From Neoarius graeffei (Eukaryota > Chordata > Actinopteri > Siluriformes > Ariidae): a stretch of 64,000 nucleotides of DNA. Location: positions 53,751,283 to 53,815,282 of the forward strand of contig NC_083577.1 of NCBI RefSeq assembly GCF_027579695.1, given 5' to 3'. Within the stretch, counting starts at the first letter, position 1. Each line of letters opens with the position of its first letter. The notes under the pieces are model-generated. The model made no database searches. It saw nothing but the letters and a program-made list of their open reading frames with translations, and was not told where the DNA came from. This document shows, piece after piece, positions 1 to 37,249 of this stretch. Made by a program: the position numbers and the translations under genes.

Positions 1-371
1 TGCAGTACTGCCAGGAGGTACTGGGGGTGGGGTTGAGAGTTAATGAGAAGGATTAGAAGAAGTCCATGTACCACCTGGGAGGACAAATATTGCCAATAGG
101 ATGAGATTAAATATAGATGACTAACAGCTACTGTTTTTTCCATAATACTTCATTGTGTGATTTGTATTTTTATGTAAGCTTGTAAGAAATTTTACAATTA
201 TATGATAATTATATAAGAAGCTGTATTTTTCCATACTTTTAAATTTGAATCGGTAAAGTCAGTGAAAGTCATAAAACTAAGAAGACATGTGGAGTTGATT
301 TCTGCTTAATATTTTAACCAAGTGCCTTCTGATTAGAGCTAAGTTTTACTGAGTAGCATGTTGTTTTGTAG

Positions 372-25789
<25,418 letters not shown>

Positions 25790-27375
25790 AAGGTTTCCTT
25801 CTCACTTCCCCTTTCACCTCACTCCATCAAGACAGCAAATAAATGCTGACCCTTCATCCGCTCTAGTGCTGAACTCATGGAAATGAGAGTGGCTTTTATC
25901 ACCTGACCATTTCATCCAGTCACATAGGAGTGTTCACATTGTTTGCACAGAAAAGTGATGCATCGTTTTTCCTCATCCAGCCATATGTCTGTCTGTCCGG
26001 ACTCCTGTAACCTGTCAATCAAGTATCTTTCTGCATTTTCACCTCGTGTTTTTTCCCAGTCCATCCATCTGTCCTCTCTGCTCTTGCTCTGTCTGTGCTC
26101 CTTACTTTCCTGTACTTATTGTCTGCTTTTCCCCTATTACTCTTCTGTGGCTTCCCTCCATCATCCTGTCTTTCCTGGATATTCGGACAACAGCTGTGCT
26201 GGGCTCAAGTGTGAAAGACTTTGAATGCAGGTGGCCAGAAGCAAGAATAATGTACTCATTATTTCCGGACCAGTCCTGTCCTAAGTCTGTTTTTGTTTTT
26301 TCCAAGAAAAATATTTAAAACAAGATTTTAAAAAATATATACATATATATATATATAAATAATAAGATGATAAATATTAACATTTGTTTTTTTTATTTTG
26401 CGTGATGTATTGAAACAAGGCAGAAAATAGCTGTACCTATTTAGTGCATGGCAATTATGACGGAGAGAAGGTTTCTGATGCACATGCTGGTATCAACCTC
26501 TCTCAATGTAGAGATTTTAGCAGGATTGTACATTTGAGTGTTTTCTTGTGGTCATGTAATTTTAAAGAATAGAGAATTCCAAATGTCTTTAAAGTTTTGT
26601 TAATTCAGCGACATGCTTTAAATGAAATCAGTGCTTTTCTTTTAGACTATTCTATAACACACACACACACACAGTTGCATGGGGCTGGAGAAGCTGTAAT
26701 ATGTTAATGAAGTATAATACGAGCCCATATGCTTTGGTGGTATCCTATGAGTTTCCTTTTTTTTTTTTTTTTATAAGGGGGCCTTTTGCTTTGGCCCTGT
26801 TTACTTTCATTCCATCTCAGGCGTTAATAAGAGAAGGAAACAGAAGAATTTATTGTTCCTGTCCACCTTTTTTGAAGACAAATATTTCCCATTTGCATTG
26901 CTTTGTATCTGTGACATTCACAAACACTAAATGGGATAGAACCTTGGCTGCTTTTGTCGTCTTTCCTGTTGATCATTCACTCACTTTACCTCTGAGTCAG
27001 CATGTGCTTATTAGAACACATCTGAACTAAAGTCTCACAATTGCTCGACAGGCATCTCGTTCTAGGCTGGGAGTGGATTAATGTGTGAACATTTTCAGAA
27101 GATGACAAATGAATATGATAAACATTCACAGCAAAGACATTGTACTCATTCCCTCACTCCATAGAACACCACCCTTAAATCAGGTGTCCAGGGTATGCAA
27201 GGATACTCAGACGAGTGTCTGAGGGCCATGAAGAAAGGGAAGACTCAACCTTTGTCAGTCTCTCTTTTCCATGTCTTTTTTTCCCCCCGTATGTATCTAT
27301 CAAAATCATTGGCTTAGCCTGGGGAAGCGCTTTATACACTGTATCCCATGAATAAAAAGATTTGAATGTACATAG
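25790..27375 (+). other. app: app 3' UTR
   Basis: About 1.5 kb after the stop without coding content. An early AATAAA lies near 25839 and a strong late one at 27351-27356. It includes an AT run at 26330-26360 and (AC)n at 26659-26674. The last signal is taken as the likely main end; this is inference. Confidence 0.65.
27351..27356 (+). promoter_or_regulatory. app: app polyadenylation signal
   Basis: AATAAA followed within 30 bp by T/G-rich sequence. Confidence 0.6.
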
Positions 27376-27462
27376 AAATTTGTAAAGTTTGAATTTAAAT
27401 GTAAATATGTGTGCGTGTGATACACTGATGGGACTCAGCCATTCAAAAAAAAAAAAATTCTC

Positions 27463-27468
27463 TTTATT
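27463..27468 (-). promoter_or_regulatory. gabpa: gabpa polyadenylation signal
   Basis: AATAAA on the minus strand (tttatt on plus), about 460 bp beyond the gabpa stop. It faces the app signal across about 110 bp. Confidence 0.6.
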
Positions 27469-27924
27469 TCCCCCTGGTAGACAGTTAAAAGTACCTCACC
27501 CTGAGGGAGTCAGAAGTTTGGAAAGAAAGAAAAAAAGGAAAAGGAAAAAAAAAGCATCATTTAGAAATGGAAAAATATCAAAATACACTGCCGTTGTGGT
27601 TATCAAAACAGAGTATGTACACAATGGAAATGTAGCCAATGCTACCCTGCAGTCAGAGAAGAAGCATACACAACTCAAATATGGTCATTAGTAATTTCAT
27701 TCTCTCTCACACAAACAAACACACAATCCCAATCATACTCTCTTCCGGGACCAGCTATACTGTCCCTTAACACTCATTCGTGTATATACACACACATAAA
27801 AACATACATACATACATACACACACGCACCCATTCATAAATGCACTTGTCCTGCCCAAAGTCTTTGCCCATGCTTTGCTTTGCCCTTCCCTTCTCCACAT
27901 CATGTCTCACATAGCCCCTCCCAC

Positions 27925-28189
27925 TCAGCTGTCCTTCTCCAATGTGGCAGCGGTGGCCAGTGTGACGGTGGTGACTGGCTGTCCTGCAGCCGTCGCCAGG
28001 GCGACTGTGTTGACGGGTTGCCCGATGCCGTGCAGCTGTACCCGTGCCAGTTTCTTCTGCTCACACTCCGTCACCAGGCTGTTGAGCTCAGCAGCACTGT
28101 AGCCAATCAGAGTTCTCAGATCACAAACAAATTTGTAGACGAAGCGCTTGCCCTGTACTTTACTGATCATGTCTCCATCATAATAGTAT
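27925..28189 (-). CDS. gabpa: gabpa last exon (ETS domain end, C-terminus)
   Basis: Encodes [20 protein letters not shown] and [16 protein letters not shown], the DNA-recognition end of the ETS fold, then [16 protein letters not shown] and a TGA stop at 27925-27927. Confidence 0.96.
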
Positions 28190-31100
28190 CTGTGGGAGAG
28201 ATTAATTCAGTCAGGATGTAGTGAGACATTAAAAGGACATATCAGAAAATGATATGCAGAGAGGCAGTCATAAATCTAAAAGAAGAGCTTACATCTGCAG
28301 ACTATAAACCTCATGCTGCATAATTACAAATTAGGAGTTCTAGATCATTTTATAACTTCAATTCACTGCAGCTACTGATTATTATACTGATTAAAGGCAT
28401 CAGGGCAAACGTGAAATCAGTACAGATAATAAAGATTGATTGCACAGACTCCGTATCATCCCATTAAATGAAAATAAACATAAAACTTGCACTGAATTAA
28501 CAATCAACTTATACAGCAGACTCCCTATGTAACAAATTACTGATGCCGAACAACGCAGCTCAAAATGACAAACATTTTTATTACGCTTATACAGAGGCAC
28601 GTGCTTTGAATCATTTTCTACTGTTGTATGTTAAAATTCTGGCAGCCTATGTTCCCCATGGGCCACATTTGCACTGTGATGTCCCTAGACCTGTTTAACC
28701 ACACTGAAATAAACGACTGCTGCTACTCTACAACAAAAACAAACTTTTAAACAAACCTGAGGGCTCTGCTTAGCTTCTCATAGTTCATGGTGGGTTTGTT
28801 CTTCCTCTGACCCCATTTCTGAGCTACCAGCTCTGGCTGGTTGAGTTTGAACTCGCCTTCCTCCCCAACCCAGGAAATGCAGTCCCTTGCATCCTTATCA
28901 GTCAGCAGCTCCAGGAGGAACTGCCATAACTGAATTTGTCCATTATTACCTGAGAGGAGTGGCACAATCACCATAGTGCATCCAAGATTAAAAAACAGCA
29001 AAAAGTATTTTCATTCAATAAAAATGTGATCTATGGTCACAAAACACTACCATCAATTTACGCATTTAAAACATGACAATTTTTCATTCCAAACATTTAA
29101 ATCTAAACATTTTTAAGTGCAAGGTTTCTGACCGCCTGTTACCTGTACGGTTGCCAGGGGAACTGCGTTCCTCTCCTGAGATGCGTGGAGCTCGGGGCAC
29201 TTTGTTATGCTTCTGCACCTTAATGGTTGTGGGTGTGGCCTGTTGTACAGGTGCTGGGATGATCTGCACAGCTGAAGGCCAAATGAAAGACAAGTGGAAA
29301 TTTAGATGAAAGTGGTCAGGAGAGAACAAGCATTCATGTCAAAATAAATGAACCACATTGAACATTAACTAGGTTAAACCACATAATCTAACTATAATAT
29401 CTAACATTACTGTATATAATTAACAGACTGCTGCCTTACTGCTGACTGCTTAACTGACCACATTAAGTACTTTTACAACCAATACCACCATGCTAACCAC
29501 CGAAGAAACAAAACTCATTGGCCCAGCTTAAAGCACATATGCAGAACCTTTATTTTTAAATAAATTTGAGTGGATAGTATCTCCATCCTTGACTCTTGTA
29601 TGCTGCATAAATTGGAATTAAAAATATATATATCTTTGAGAGTTAAAATCGACCGCAAAAGTTGGCCTTCGAGCTGCCCTGCTGAGCCAGCCATGCCGGC
29701 GTGAGTGACGTCACAGTGGTAACCGGTTTTAAGGCCGAGGCCTTTTACAGCTATAGACCAAAGTCATATAAATAAAAATTTATGGTGGAAGTAAGAAATA
29801 GCGTTACCGACTTGCTCGACTAAGACTGATTTGACTTCATTGATTGTGGGTTGACTCTCATTAAAACAGGATAGGTGTTATAACTTATGCCACATACATG
29901 TACATGTATGCGTTTTCACTGATAAAACGTAAAAGGCTCATTAAATAATCAGATGAACTGAGACAATCACATTCTGAAGCAAATTAAATAATCTTATACC
30001 GGTAACTTAAACACACAGTACAAGTTACAAGTATTAATCTAAATGCAGGTAAACAACGAGTTGTTTTTGTTGTTGTTGTTTTTTTATCCAAATGAGAGTT
30101 GGAGCTTACCCGTCTGTGTTCTCGCTTCTTGAAGGCCGAGCTTGTGGCCGACTGTTTTGAAACAATCTGACTTTCAGTTGTTCGTTCAGTTCTCTGTTCA
30201 TTCATTTCTTCCATGTAAGGGTGAGATGGCAGCAATATCCAGTTTAGAAATCAGACGGCTGCTCCACTCATTCTCTACTTTGTCCATACTGAGTACTCCA
30301 CCATTACTGCTCGGCTCAAGCAATTACTAAAACCCGGGAGGGAACGGGACGTCACCGGTTTTAGCAACAACCGTGGGGAGGTCACTGCCCAAACAATACG
30401 TCACATCCCGTTCCATCCCGGGTTTTAGCAACAATCCTCGGCTCACTCCGGGAAGACTGGTGCAACTGAACTTTCCTTTTAAAAAAAATAAATAAATAAA
30501 ATACTTTCCTTTTCTCTGCGATGACCTGGCGACTTGTCCAGGGTGTACCCCGCCTTTTGCCCGTAGTCAGCTGGGATAGGCTCCAGCTTGCCTGCGACCC
30601 TGTAGAACAGGATAAAGCGGCTAGAGATGATGAGATGAGACTTTCCTTTTCTTGTAGTTTTCCTTTTCTTTAATTGTTGGTACTGCACCCTCCTTCAATA
30701 CAAACTTATATCCAACGCTCCTCAACAGATCAGAGGTTTCGTACAAGTCCTCAGTAAAATGTGCAGAGCAGAGGAGACCACTTCATAGGCGCCCAATGTG
30801 CCCATAAACTTCTCGCAAAATGCATCCAAATCACTGCAGTTTGAACATTCCTGGGCCATGAATGCAACGTAAATCCACCTTCTGTCGTGTTGCTGGCGGG
30901 TGCAGCAACACATCTACATGGCATGGCGATAAATTAGCTCAAAATGGAGGATCAGAGTTGCAGTCAGCTCTGTGTTTTAGTATAGTGGAAATGGCGATGA
31001 GACTGATAGACTTCCTGCTGTGACATTACGGACGTCAAGGTCATTCACTCAGACCGCTACCTATATAAATCACTTTAATCGTAAAAATTACTAGATTAGA

Positions 31101-34100
31101 TTTATTGTTAATGCTTAAAACTATTCCTGTGCCATTCTTGAGGTCTCAAGGCATTTATAAACTAAAAGTGAGGCCATGGTTCTGTGTATATGCTTTAAGT
31201 TGATCGGGGCCGCTGCATGTACGGTAAAAATATCACAATGGAGATACTTACGCTGGTCAATAGTGACTGTTGCTTCCTGTCCCTGCTCCTGACTTGCCAA
31301 AACATCTGCATCAAGTATGAAAAATATATATAATATATGAAATAAAATGCCATTTTATTTCACACACATTAATCTCTTATACAAAAGAAATGGTTTACTT
31401 GAAAATAAAATTAAAAAAAAAAAATCCACATATTACAACCCTGATTCCAAAAAAGTTGGGACAAAGTACAAATTGTAAATAAAAATGGAATGCAATAATT
31501 TACAAATCTCAACTGATATTGTATTCACAATAGAACATAGACAACATATCAAATGTCAAAAGTGAGACATTTTGAAATTTCATGCCAAATATTAGCTCAT
31601 TTGAAATTTCATGACAGCAACACATCTCAAAAAAGTTGGGACAGGGGCAATAAGAGGCTGGAAAAGTTAAAGGTACAAAAAAGGAACAGCTGGAGGACCA
31701 AATTGCAACTCATTAGGTCAATTGGCAATAGGTCATTAACATGACTGGGTATAAAAAGAGCATCTTGGAGTGTCAGCGGCTCTCAGAAGTAAAGATGGGA
31801 AGAGGATCACCAATCCCCCTAATTCTGCGCCGACAAATAGTGGAGCAATATCAGAAAGGAGTTCAACAGTGTAAAATTGCAAAGAGTTTGAACATATCAT
31901 CATCATCTACAGTGCATAATATCATCAAAAGATTCAGAGAATCTGGAAGAATCTCTGTGTGTAAGGGTCAAGGACGGAAAACCATACTGGGTGCCCGTGA
32001 TCTTTGGGCCCTTAGACGGCACTGCATTACATACAGGCATGCTTCTGTATTGGAAATCACAAAATGGGCTCAGGAATATTTCCAGAGAACATTATCTGTC
32101 AACACAATTCACCGTGCCATCCAAAACTCTATAGTTCAGGGCTTGAAATTCTTTTTTTTTTTTTTTTTTCACCAGCCAGCCGGACTAGTTCCCTTCCAAA
32201 GTAACTAGCCAAACAGAAAATCAACTAGCCAAAATTTGTTCATGTATGAATTTTACTTCTGTCAAAAATAACGCAAAAGAGAGTGGTTACCATTGTTCAT
32301 GACTAATGTGCATTTATTTCAAGACCCAAGTATTTTGATACTGTGCACCATAATATCAACAAATAATAATATATTGGAAAACTTGGCAACTTGGTGTATG
32401 AGTATTGAAAGCAAATATACTTACTATCATGACTATAGCACCCAAAATATGTCCAACATGCTTTCTGTATTTAACCGTTTATGAGAGAGAAAGCATTAGG
32501 AACTTCATATTGACTAGGAATCAACTTGAAAAAAAATTATTCCATAAAAATCGTATCGCAGCCAAGGCCTACCCTGCTCCCACGTTTGCTTATAAGTCCT
32601 TTGTCGTTTCTCCTCTTCAGACCGAGGTCGCTTTGTCCCCGTCTCTGGCGGTTTCTGTACACCTTTCAGAAAATTCCACATCGCAACGTAGCTTTGGCAG
32701 ATGTAGATGTAAACAACAAAAACACGTGCTTAAATGGGCGATAATGTGGCTACATCTATTGAATTTGATAACATGATGTGGCAGCGGGGGCGTGGCCAAG
32801 CGTCGGTCTGTGAATGGAGGGCGGAGTCAGGGAAGGTAAGTGGTGGAATCACTGCACCTGATGGGGATTAACCTGTGTTTGTGTGTCTTCCCCAGTGACC
32901 GCGCCCTTAAAAAGGAGAGGAGAGCAGAGAAAGGGAGCTCTCTCTCCCCAACCAGAACACGTGTTTGCGCGTGTGCGGCTGGGAAGTGATAAAAGGCTGA
33001 AAAGCTAGCAATAAATAGTTCATTGAGAACTCAGTTCTGGCCTGCTGTGCTTCTGTGCTCCACCCACCTGGTCCAATACTACATGTGATTACCACAATAT
33101 TCAACGAGATGCGTTATATGCATGCGCAGTAGTGACAAAACCGACAGCCTGACTCGTACACGATATGATTCAGAATTCTTCAGTAGTTTCCGTCCTGCCG
33201 ATAAACGCATAGATTAACACAGACACGGCACGCGCTTAATATGTGGCGGCTTTAGTTGACGGTCTCTGAATCTTCGCTTCATATATATTTTTTATTTTCA
33301 ACTGGCCAGCCGGGGTGGCTAGTGACAGGAATTACTCGCCAAATGACAAATTAAGTCACCACGGCGAATTTCGAGCCCTGTAGTTCAAAGAAGAAGCTGT
33401 ATCTAAACATGATCCAGAAGCACAGACGTCTTCTCTGGGCCAAGGCTCATTTAAAATGGACTGTGACAAAGTGGAAAACTGTTCTGTGGTCAGACGAATC
33501 AAAATTTGAAGTTCTTTATGGAAATCAGGGACGCCGTGTCATTCGGACTAAAGAGGAGAAGGACGACCCAAGTTGTTATCAGCGCTCAGTTCAGAAGCCT
33601 GCATCTCTGATGGTATGGGGTTGCATTAGTGCGTGTGGCATGGGCAGCTTACACATCTGGAAAGACACCATCAATGCTGAAAGGTATATCCAGGTTCTAG
33701 AGCAACATATGCTCCCATCCAGACGATGTCTCTTTCAGGGAAGACCTTGCATTTTCCAACATGACAATGCCAAACCAAATACTGCATCAATTACAGCATC
33801 ATGGCTGCGTAGAAGAAGGGTCCGGGTACTGAACTGGCCAGCCTGCAGTCCAGATCTTTCACCCGTAGAAAACATTTGGCGCATCATAAAACGGAAGATA
33901 CGACAAAAAAGACCTAAGACAGTTGAGCAACTAGAATCCGACATTAGACAAGAATGGGTTAACATTCCTATCCCTAAACTTGAGCAACTTGTCTCCTCAG
34001 GCCCCAGACGTTTACAGACTGTTGTAAAGAGAAAAGATGATGTCTCACAGTGGTAAACATGGCCTTGTCCCAACTTTGAGATGTGTTGTTGTCATGAAAT

Positions 34101-36866
34101 TTAAAATCACCTAATTTTTCTCTTGAAATGATACATTTTCTCAGTTTAAACATTTGATGTGTCATCTATGTTCTATTCTGAATAAAATATGGAATTTTGA
34201 AACTTCCACATCATTGCATTCCGTTTTTATTTACAATTTGTCCCAACTTTTTTGGAATCAGGGTTGTACAATATATACATATTCCAATATATCATCATCA
34301 TCACACACACTATGATACATTACCACATATCCACACATTACAATACAGGGTGTTTCAAAAAAATTTTTTTACATAATTTCACAATCTAATAACTGCCAAA
34401 TCTTGTTCAATTGACCTCAAATTTTAACAGCACGTGTGGAAACAGGCCAAAATTTTATGTTTAATGTTTTTATCTTTTTAGGTATAGAAATTCCATTCAC
34501 TGGAAAAAAAAATCCAAAGTGTTTTGTGTGTTAGAGTACGCCCGAACACAGCGGAATGTGCATTTGGGAACATTCTCTAAAAATACACCAACTGCAATGC
34601 AGATTTGGACATGGCACAAAAAGTTCAAAGAGGAAGGCTGTCTGTGTGTGTCTGTGTCTCAGGCGGTGCACATATTGAAAATTTGTGAAATCGTTCATGG
34701 AATTCACATTCCTTTGAATTTCTCGTTCAAATTTTGAGGAATAAATCTTATATTGCTCAACATTAAGCCTGTTCAGTTTCATTTGCCTAGACTACGTAAA
34801 GCACACATGTAGACATCAGATACTCACATTTGCGCAGCAGCTCCAGGTGGCTCCACAGGATCTCTCCATTGGGCACTCTCTGGAGAAACTCCTCTTGGCT
34901 GAAGGCACACAGCTGTCGACCTGGGATGTGGATGCCTCCCACCTCGATCTCCTCGATGTTGAACTCCTTCATCACCCATACTGCCCAGTGGATCACCTGA
35001 TCTGCCGTCCATTGCACCGGATCTGCCACGATTCCAGAGCAGCAGTTATAATACAGTATTTGCAATAAGATACAGAAGACATTAAAATAATTGTTTTATG
35101 CTTGGCAAAATGAGATTTCAAGTGAAACGCAACTTAATCCAAACTGAATGCAATCTTCAAATGTCTAAACACGTTTAACAAAATGTAACAACAGCAGCAC
35201 TGCATTAAATATCTGAACAGCATTTGTGAGCCTGTGTAATTGTACTTCAAAAACTACCATGAGTGTATTTCCTTAATATAATTAATAAATCATCTTCAAA
35301 TGTACACTCGATTTCTATTTTGCACTGCCCTTTTATTAGCTAGTCAGTTAGCGCAACATAGAGTTTACCATTTGCACATGTGAAGAAACAAACAGTTAAA
35401 TCAAGAAACGTGTCTAGCTTTATTTGTGGGATGGTAGAGTCTGGTTTTATGGGCCTACCACTCACCATAAGGAATACTGAGTCGGACCTGCTCCTTGCGG
35501 TAGCCCTCGAGTGCAGCTGCCCATCGGGTCACCTGTTCAGAGGTATCATCCGCAATGGCAGCTCGCTCGACTGCTATCACCTGACCATCCTCCACCAAGT
35601 GAGCCTCCTCTCCTGCAGCTGCGTCAGGATCTATCACCACCTCGACTGTCTCTACTGGCTTCACGATCTCCAGTATATTCAACTTCTCTTCACCTACAGG
35701 ACAAGTGAGTATGGTGTTAAATTTTGCTAATACTATGACTCCTCTCTTCTTGTATATGAACATGGGCAGGTATGACACCGGTGAAAGCATATACCTGGTT
35801 TGGTGATGATCTGCATGCTGAGCTGCACCGTGCCATCAGTCTTCACACCCTGGTCAAAAAGGCTGTGGTCAGGGTGCAGCTGCAGGAAAGAAATCAAGGA
35901 AATCAACCTACACTTTCACACACAGTTCTATAGCAAAAGATGCAGAGGATATATAAAAACTCACATGGATGTCCTGCAGACAAATATCATATCCATCCAG
36001 AGCAATCTGTAGACGGGGCTCCAGCAACTTCTTCAAGTTACCAACAGGCTCATTGATATCGATGTCCTGAGTGATGAGCTCACTTGCTGTGATGGTCTGC
36101 TCCTCGACCCTACAGAAAACACATGCATTAACAGAACACTGAAAAAGCACAGCAAACACCAAGGCGCGTTCAAATTAGCAAACGTTCTCAAACAGCTTTT
36201 TGTTTGCTTTGAGTTCACTGCGCAAACACACAAAAGGTCAGAGGAAGTAGTTCTCTGTGAATAAACACGAATGCTGAACTATACGTGTGCGCAGATGGGA
36301 GTTCTCACAGAAAATCTCATCTCATTATCTCTAGCCGCTTTATCCTGTTCTACAGGGTCGCAGGCAAGCTGGAGCCCATCCCAGCTGACTACGGGCAAAA
36401 GGCAGGGTACACCCTGGAAAAGTCGCCAGGTCATCACAGGGCTGACACACAGACAACCATTCACACTCACATTCACACCTACGGTCAATTTAGAGTCACC
36501 AGTTAACCTAACCTGCATGTCTTTGGACTGTGGGGGAAACCGGAGCACCCGGAGGAAACCCACGCGGACACGGGGAGAACATGCAAACTCCACACAGAAA
36601 GGCCCTCGCCGGCCACAGGGCTCGAACCCGGACCTTCTTGCTGTGAGGCGACAGCGCTAACCACTACACCACCGTGCCACCCACAGATTTTTTTTTTTAA
36701 GTGTTCGATTTATAAAAACCAATTCTGCAAAAGCAAGGCACATGTTCACAGTTGAAAGCATGAGTGAGGAAAAAAAAACCAGAGCTCACCCTTCTTCTAG
36801 ACATTCTTGTTTTTCTTGTCCATCGATCTCAATTTCAATCATCTCCTCAGCCTCACTTTTTGACAT
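27925..36866 (-). CDS. gabpa: GA-binding protein alpha chain (GABP-alpha, ETS transcription factor)
   Basis: Nuclear ETS factor that binds GGAA sites and recruits GABP-beta to activate nuclear-encoded mitochondrial and housekeeping genes. Nine coding exons on the minus strand: 36790-36866, 35965-36109, 35795-35879, 35466-35693, 34828-35022, 31252-31305, 29143-29271, 28757-28949, 27925-28189. They total 1371 nt, that is 456 residues plus stop, close to the 454 of human GABPA; all phases and GT-AG junctions agree. Order: acidic N-terminus ([16 protein letters not shown]), ubiquitin-like OST domain, PNT/SAM domain (about 179-245), linker, ETS domain (about 309-395), and a C-terminal segment that binds GABP-beta. 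An upstream 5' UTR exon probably lies in the GGAA-rich 37.25-37.64 kb region. Introns hold a Kolobok-like copy and a Tc1 copy. Confidence 0.97.
28757..28949 (-). CDS. gabpa: gabpa exon (ETS domain start)
   Basis: Encodes [20 protein letters not shown] and [20 protein letters not shown], the winged helix-turn-helix first half. 193 bp, phase 1 in and phase 2 out. Confidence 0.96.
29143..29271 (-). CDS. gabpa: gabpa exon (linker before ETS)
   Basis: Encodes [20 protein letters not shown] and [18 protein letters not shown], the conserved linker joining PNT to ETS. Confidence 0.94.
29532..31194 (-). mobile_element. Kolobok-like THAP element, copy B
   Basis: TTAA at 29528-29531 and 31195-31198. 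Ends agcacatatgcagaacc and ggttctgtgtatatgct are inverted. It is the reverse-orientation sister of 13988-23350 without the Tc1, Harbinger and Penelope insertions. It has its own 124-bp SINE-tail insertion at 30516-30639. THAP relics are in the 30660-30930 part (minus strand). It lies in a gabpa intron. Confidence 0.87.
30516..30639 (+). mobile_element. 5'-truncated SINE S1 (3' tail only)
   Basis: Only the last 124 bp of family S1 (gcgatgacctggcgacttgt to gatgagatgaga), with a 13-bp duplication actttccttttct at 30503-30515 and 30640-30652. This is the 5' truncation typical of LINE-machinery insertion. Confidence 0.88.
31252..31305 (-). CDS. gabpa: gabpa small exon
   Basis: 54-bp exon encoding [17 protein letters not shown], matching the post-PNT segment. 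Phase 1 at both ends. Confidence 0.93.
32137..33380. mobile_element. hAT-like nonautonomous element
   Basis: Ends cagggcttgaaattc and gaatttcgagccctg are inverted. tagttca flanks or overlaps both edges (7 bp, near 8 bp with one mismatch), which fits hAT but is imperfect. No transposase frame. The subterminal phrases accagccagccgg and ctggccagccgg are also inverted. Confidence 0.75.
32775..33083 (+). mobile_element. candidate solo LTR
   Basis: Begins tgtggcagcgggggcg and ends with ccaatactaca, holding a TATA-like ccttaaaaagg and an aataaa signal in LTR order. Possible duplications (catga / catgt) are weak. It sits inside the hAT-like element at 32137-33380. Confidence 0.45.
34285..34740 (+). 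mobile_element. remnant of a mariner-related element with DUF4817-type HTH
   Basis: Starts near cagggtgtttcaaaaaa. At 34519-34653 a frame gives [20 protein letters not shown] and [19 protein letters not shown], a helix-turn-helix domain found in mariner-related transposases. The catalytic part is absent. Confidence 0.55.
34828..35022 (-). CDS. gabpa: gabpa exon (PNT/SAM domain)
   Basis: Encodes [40 protein letters not shown] and [11 protein letters not shown], the Pointed domain. 195 bp. Confidence 0.96.
35023..35465. other. gabpa intron, no feature seen
   Basis: AT-rich intron between the PNT exon and the preceding exon. Confidence 0.5.
35466..35693 (-). CDS. gabpa: gabpa exon (acidic region before PNT)
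   Basis: Encodes [40 protein letters not shown] and [20 protein letters not shown]. 228 bp. Confidence 0.95.
35795..35879 (-). CDS. gabpa: gabpa exon (OST domain end)
   Basis: Encodes [20 protein letters not shown] and SMQIITKP. 85 bp, phase 0 in and phase 1 out. Confidence 0.95.
35965..36109 (-). CDS. gabpa: gabpa exon (OST domain start)
   Basis: Encodes [20 protein letters not shown] and [20 protein letters not shown]. 145 bp. Confidence 0.95.
36312..36681 (-). mobile_element. tRNA-derived SINE, family S1
   Basis: Full-length minus-strand copy in a gabpa intron; short duplication cacaga at both sides. Confidence 0.88.
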
Positions 36867-36888
36867 TCTACCAGTGATAATCGGCCAC
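36790..36888 (-). CDS. gabpa: gabpa first coding exon
   Basis: ATG at 36866-36864 in [20 protein letters not shown]. The acceptor at 36889 implies 22 nt of 5' UTR in this exon, so transcription starts upstream in a non-coding exon. Coding part 36790-36866. Confidence 0.92.
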
Positions 36889-37083
36889 CTTCAAAACAAA
36901 CCAAAACAGCAGAATTAAAATCATTTTTGATCATAAAGAGGGGGGATTTTAGAATACAAGTGATGTGTTTATAGTAGCTTTTTTTTCTCTTTAACATAAT
37001 ATACATGCCATTCTTTGTGACCTTGCTTTAAGAAGCAGACAGACGTGTCAGTGGTGTTCACTCAAGTTCCTCAAAACATGGCT

Positions 37084-37111
37084 TACAGAGAGGAGAGGAG
37101 AGGAGAGGAGG
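37084..37111. repeat. (GAGGA)n short tandem repeat
   Basis: Repeated gaggagaggag-type units in the gabpa 5' intron. Confidence 0.7.
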
Positions 37112-37249
37112 AGACTGCAGCTGAACCACCGAAGTGCCTCTTTGAACCCCTCCAACTCTCACGCAAAACCGAGGCCTGGCCAGTGACTAGGCCCATTACG
37201 ATTATTTACCATCTAACTGACACATACACGCCATAATAAACACTCATAA

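Larger units (their letters stand above)
31741..34056 (+). pseudogene. Tc1-like transposase, interrupted copy
   Basis: The N-terminal half (31741-32130) matches the intact copy up to HRAIQ. The rest resumes at about 33381 and runs to 34056 with [17 protein letters not shown] and LSPVENIW. The joint is broken by a 1.24-kb insertion plus a local loss of the RCCQL-type segment, so no functional transposase is made. Confidence 0.9.
31436..34266 (+). mobile_element. Tc1-like transposon, family A, copy 2 (split)
   Basis: TA at 31434-31435 and 34267-34268, with the same ends and IR/DR pattern as copy 1. The transposase frame is split by the insertion at 32137-33380. It lies in a gabpa intron, antisense to the gene. 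Confidence 0.92.

Noticed and set aside
34531-34782. 83-codon minus-strand frame
   Set aside because: Antisense to the DUF4817-type relic; no similarity of its own.
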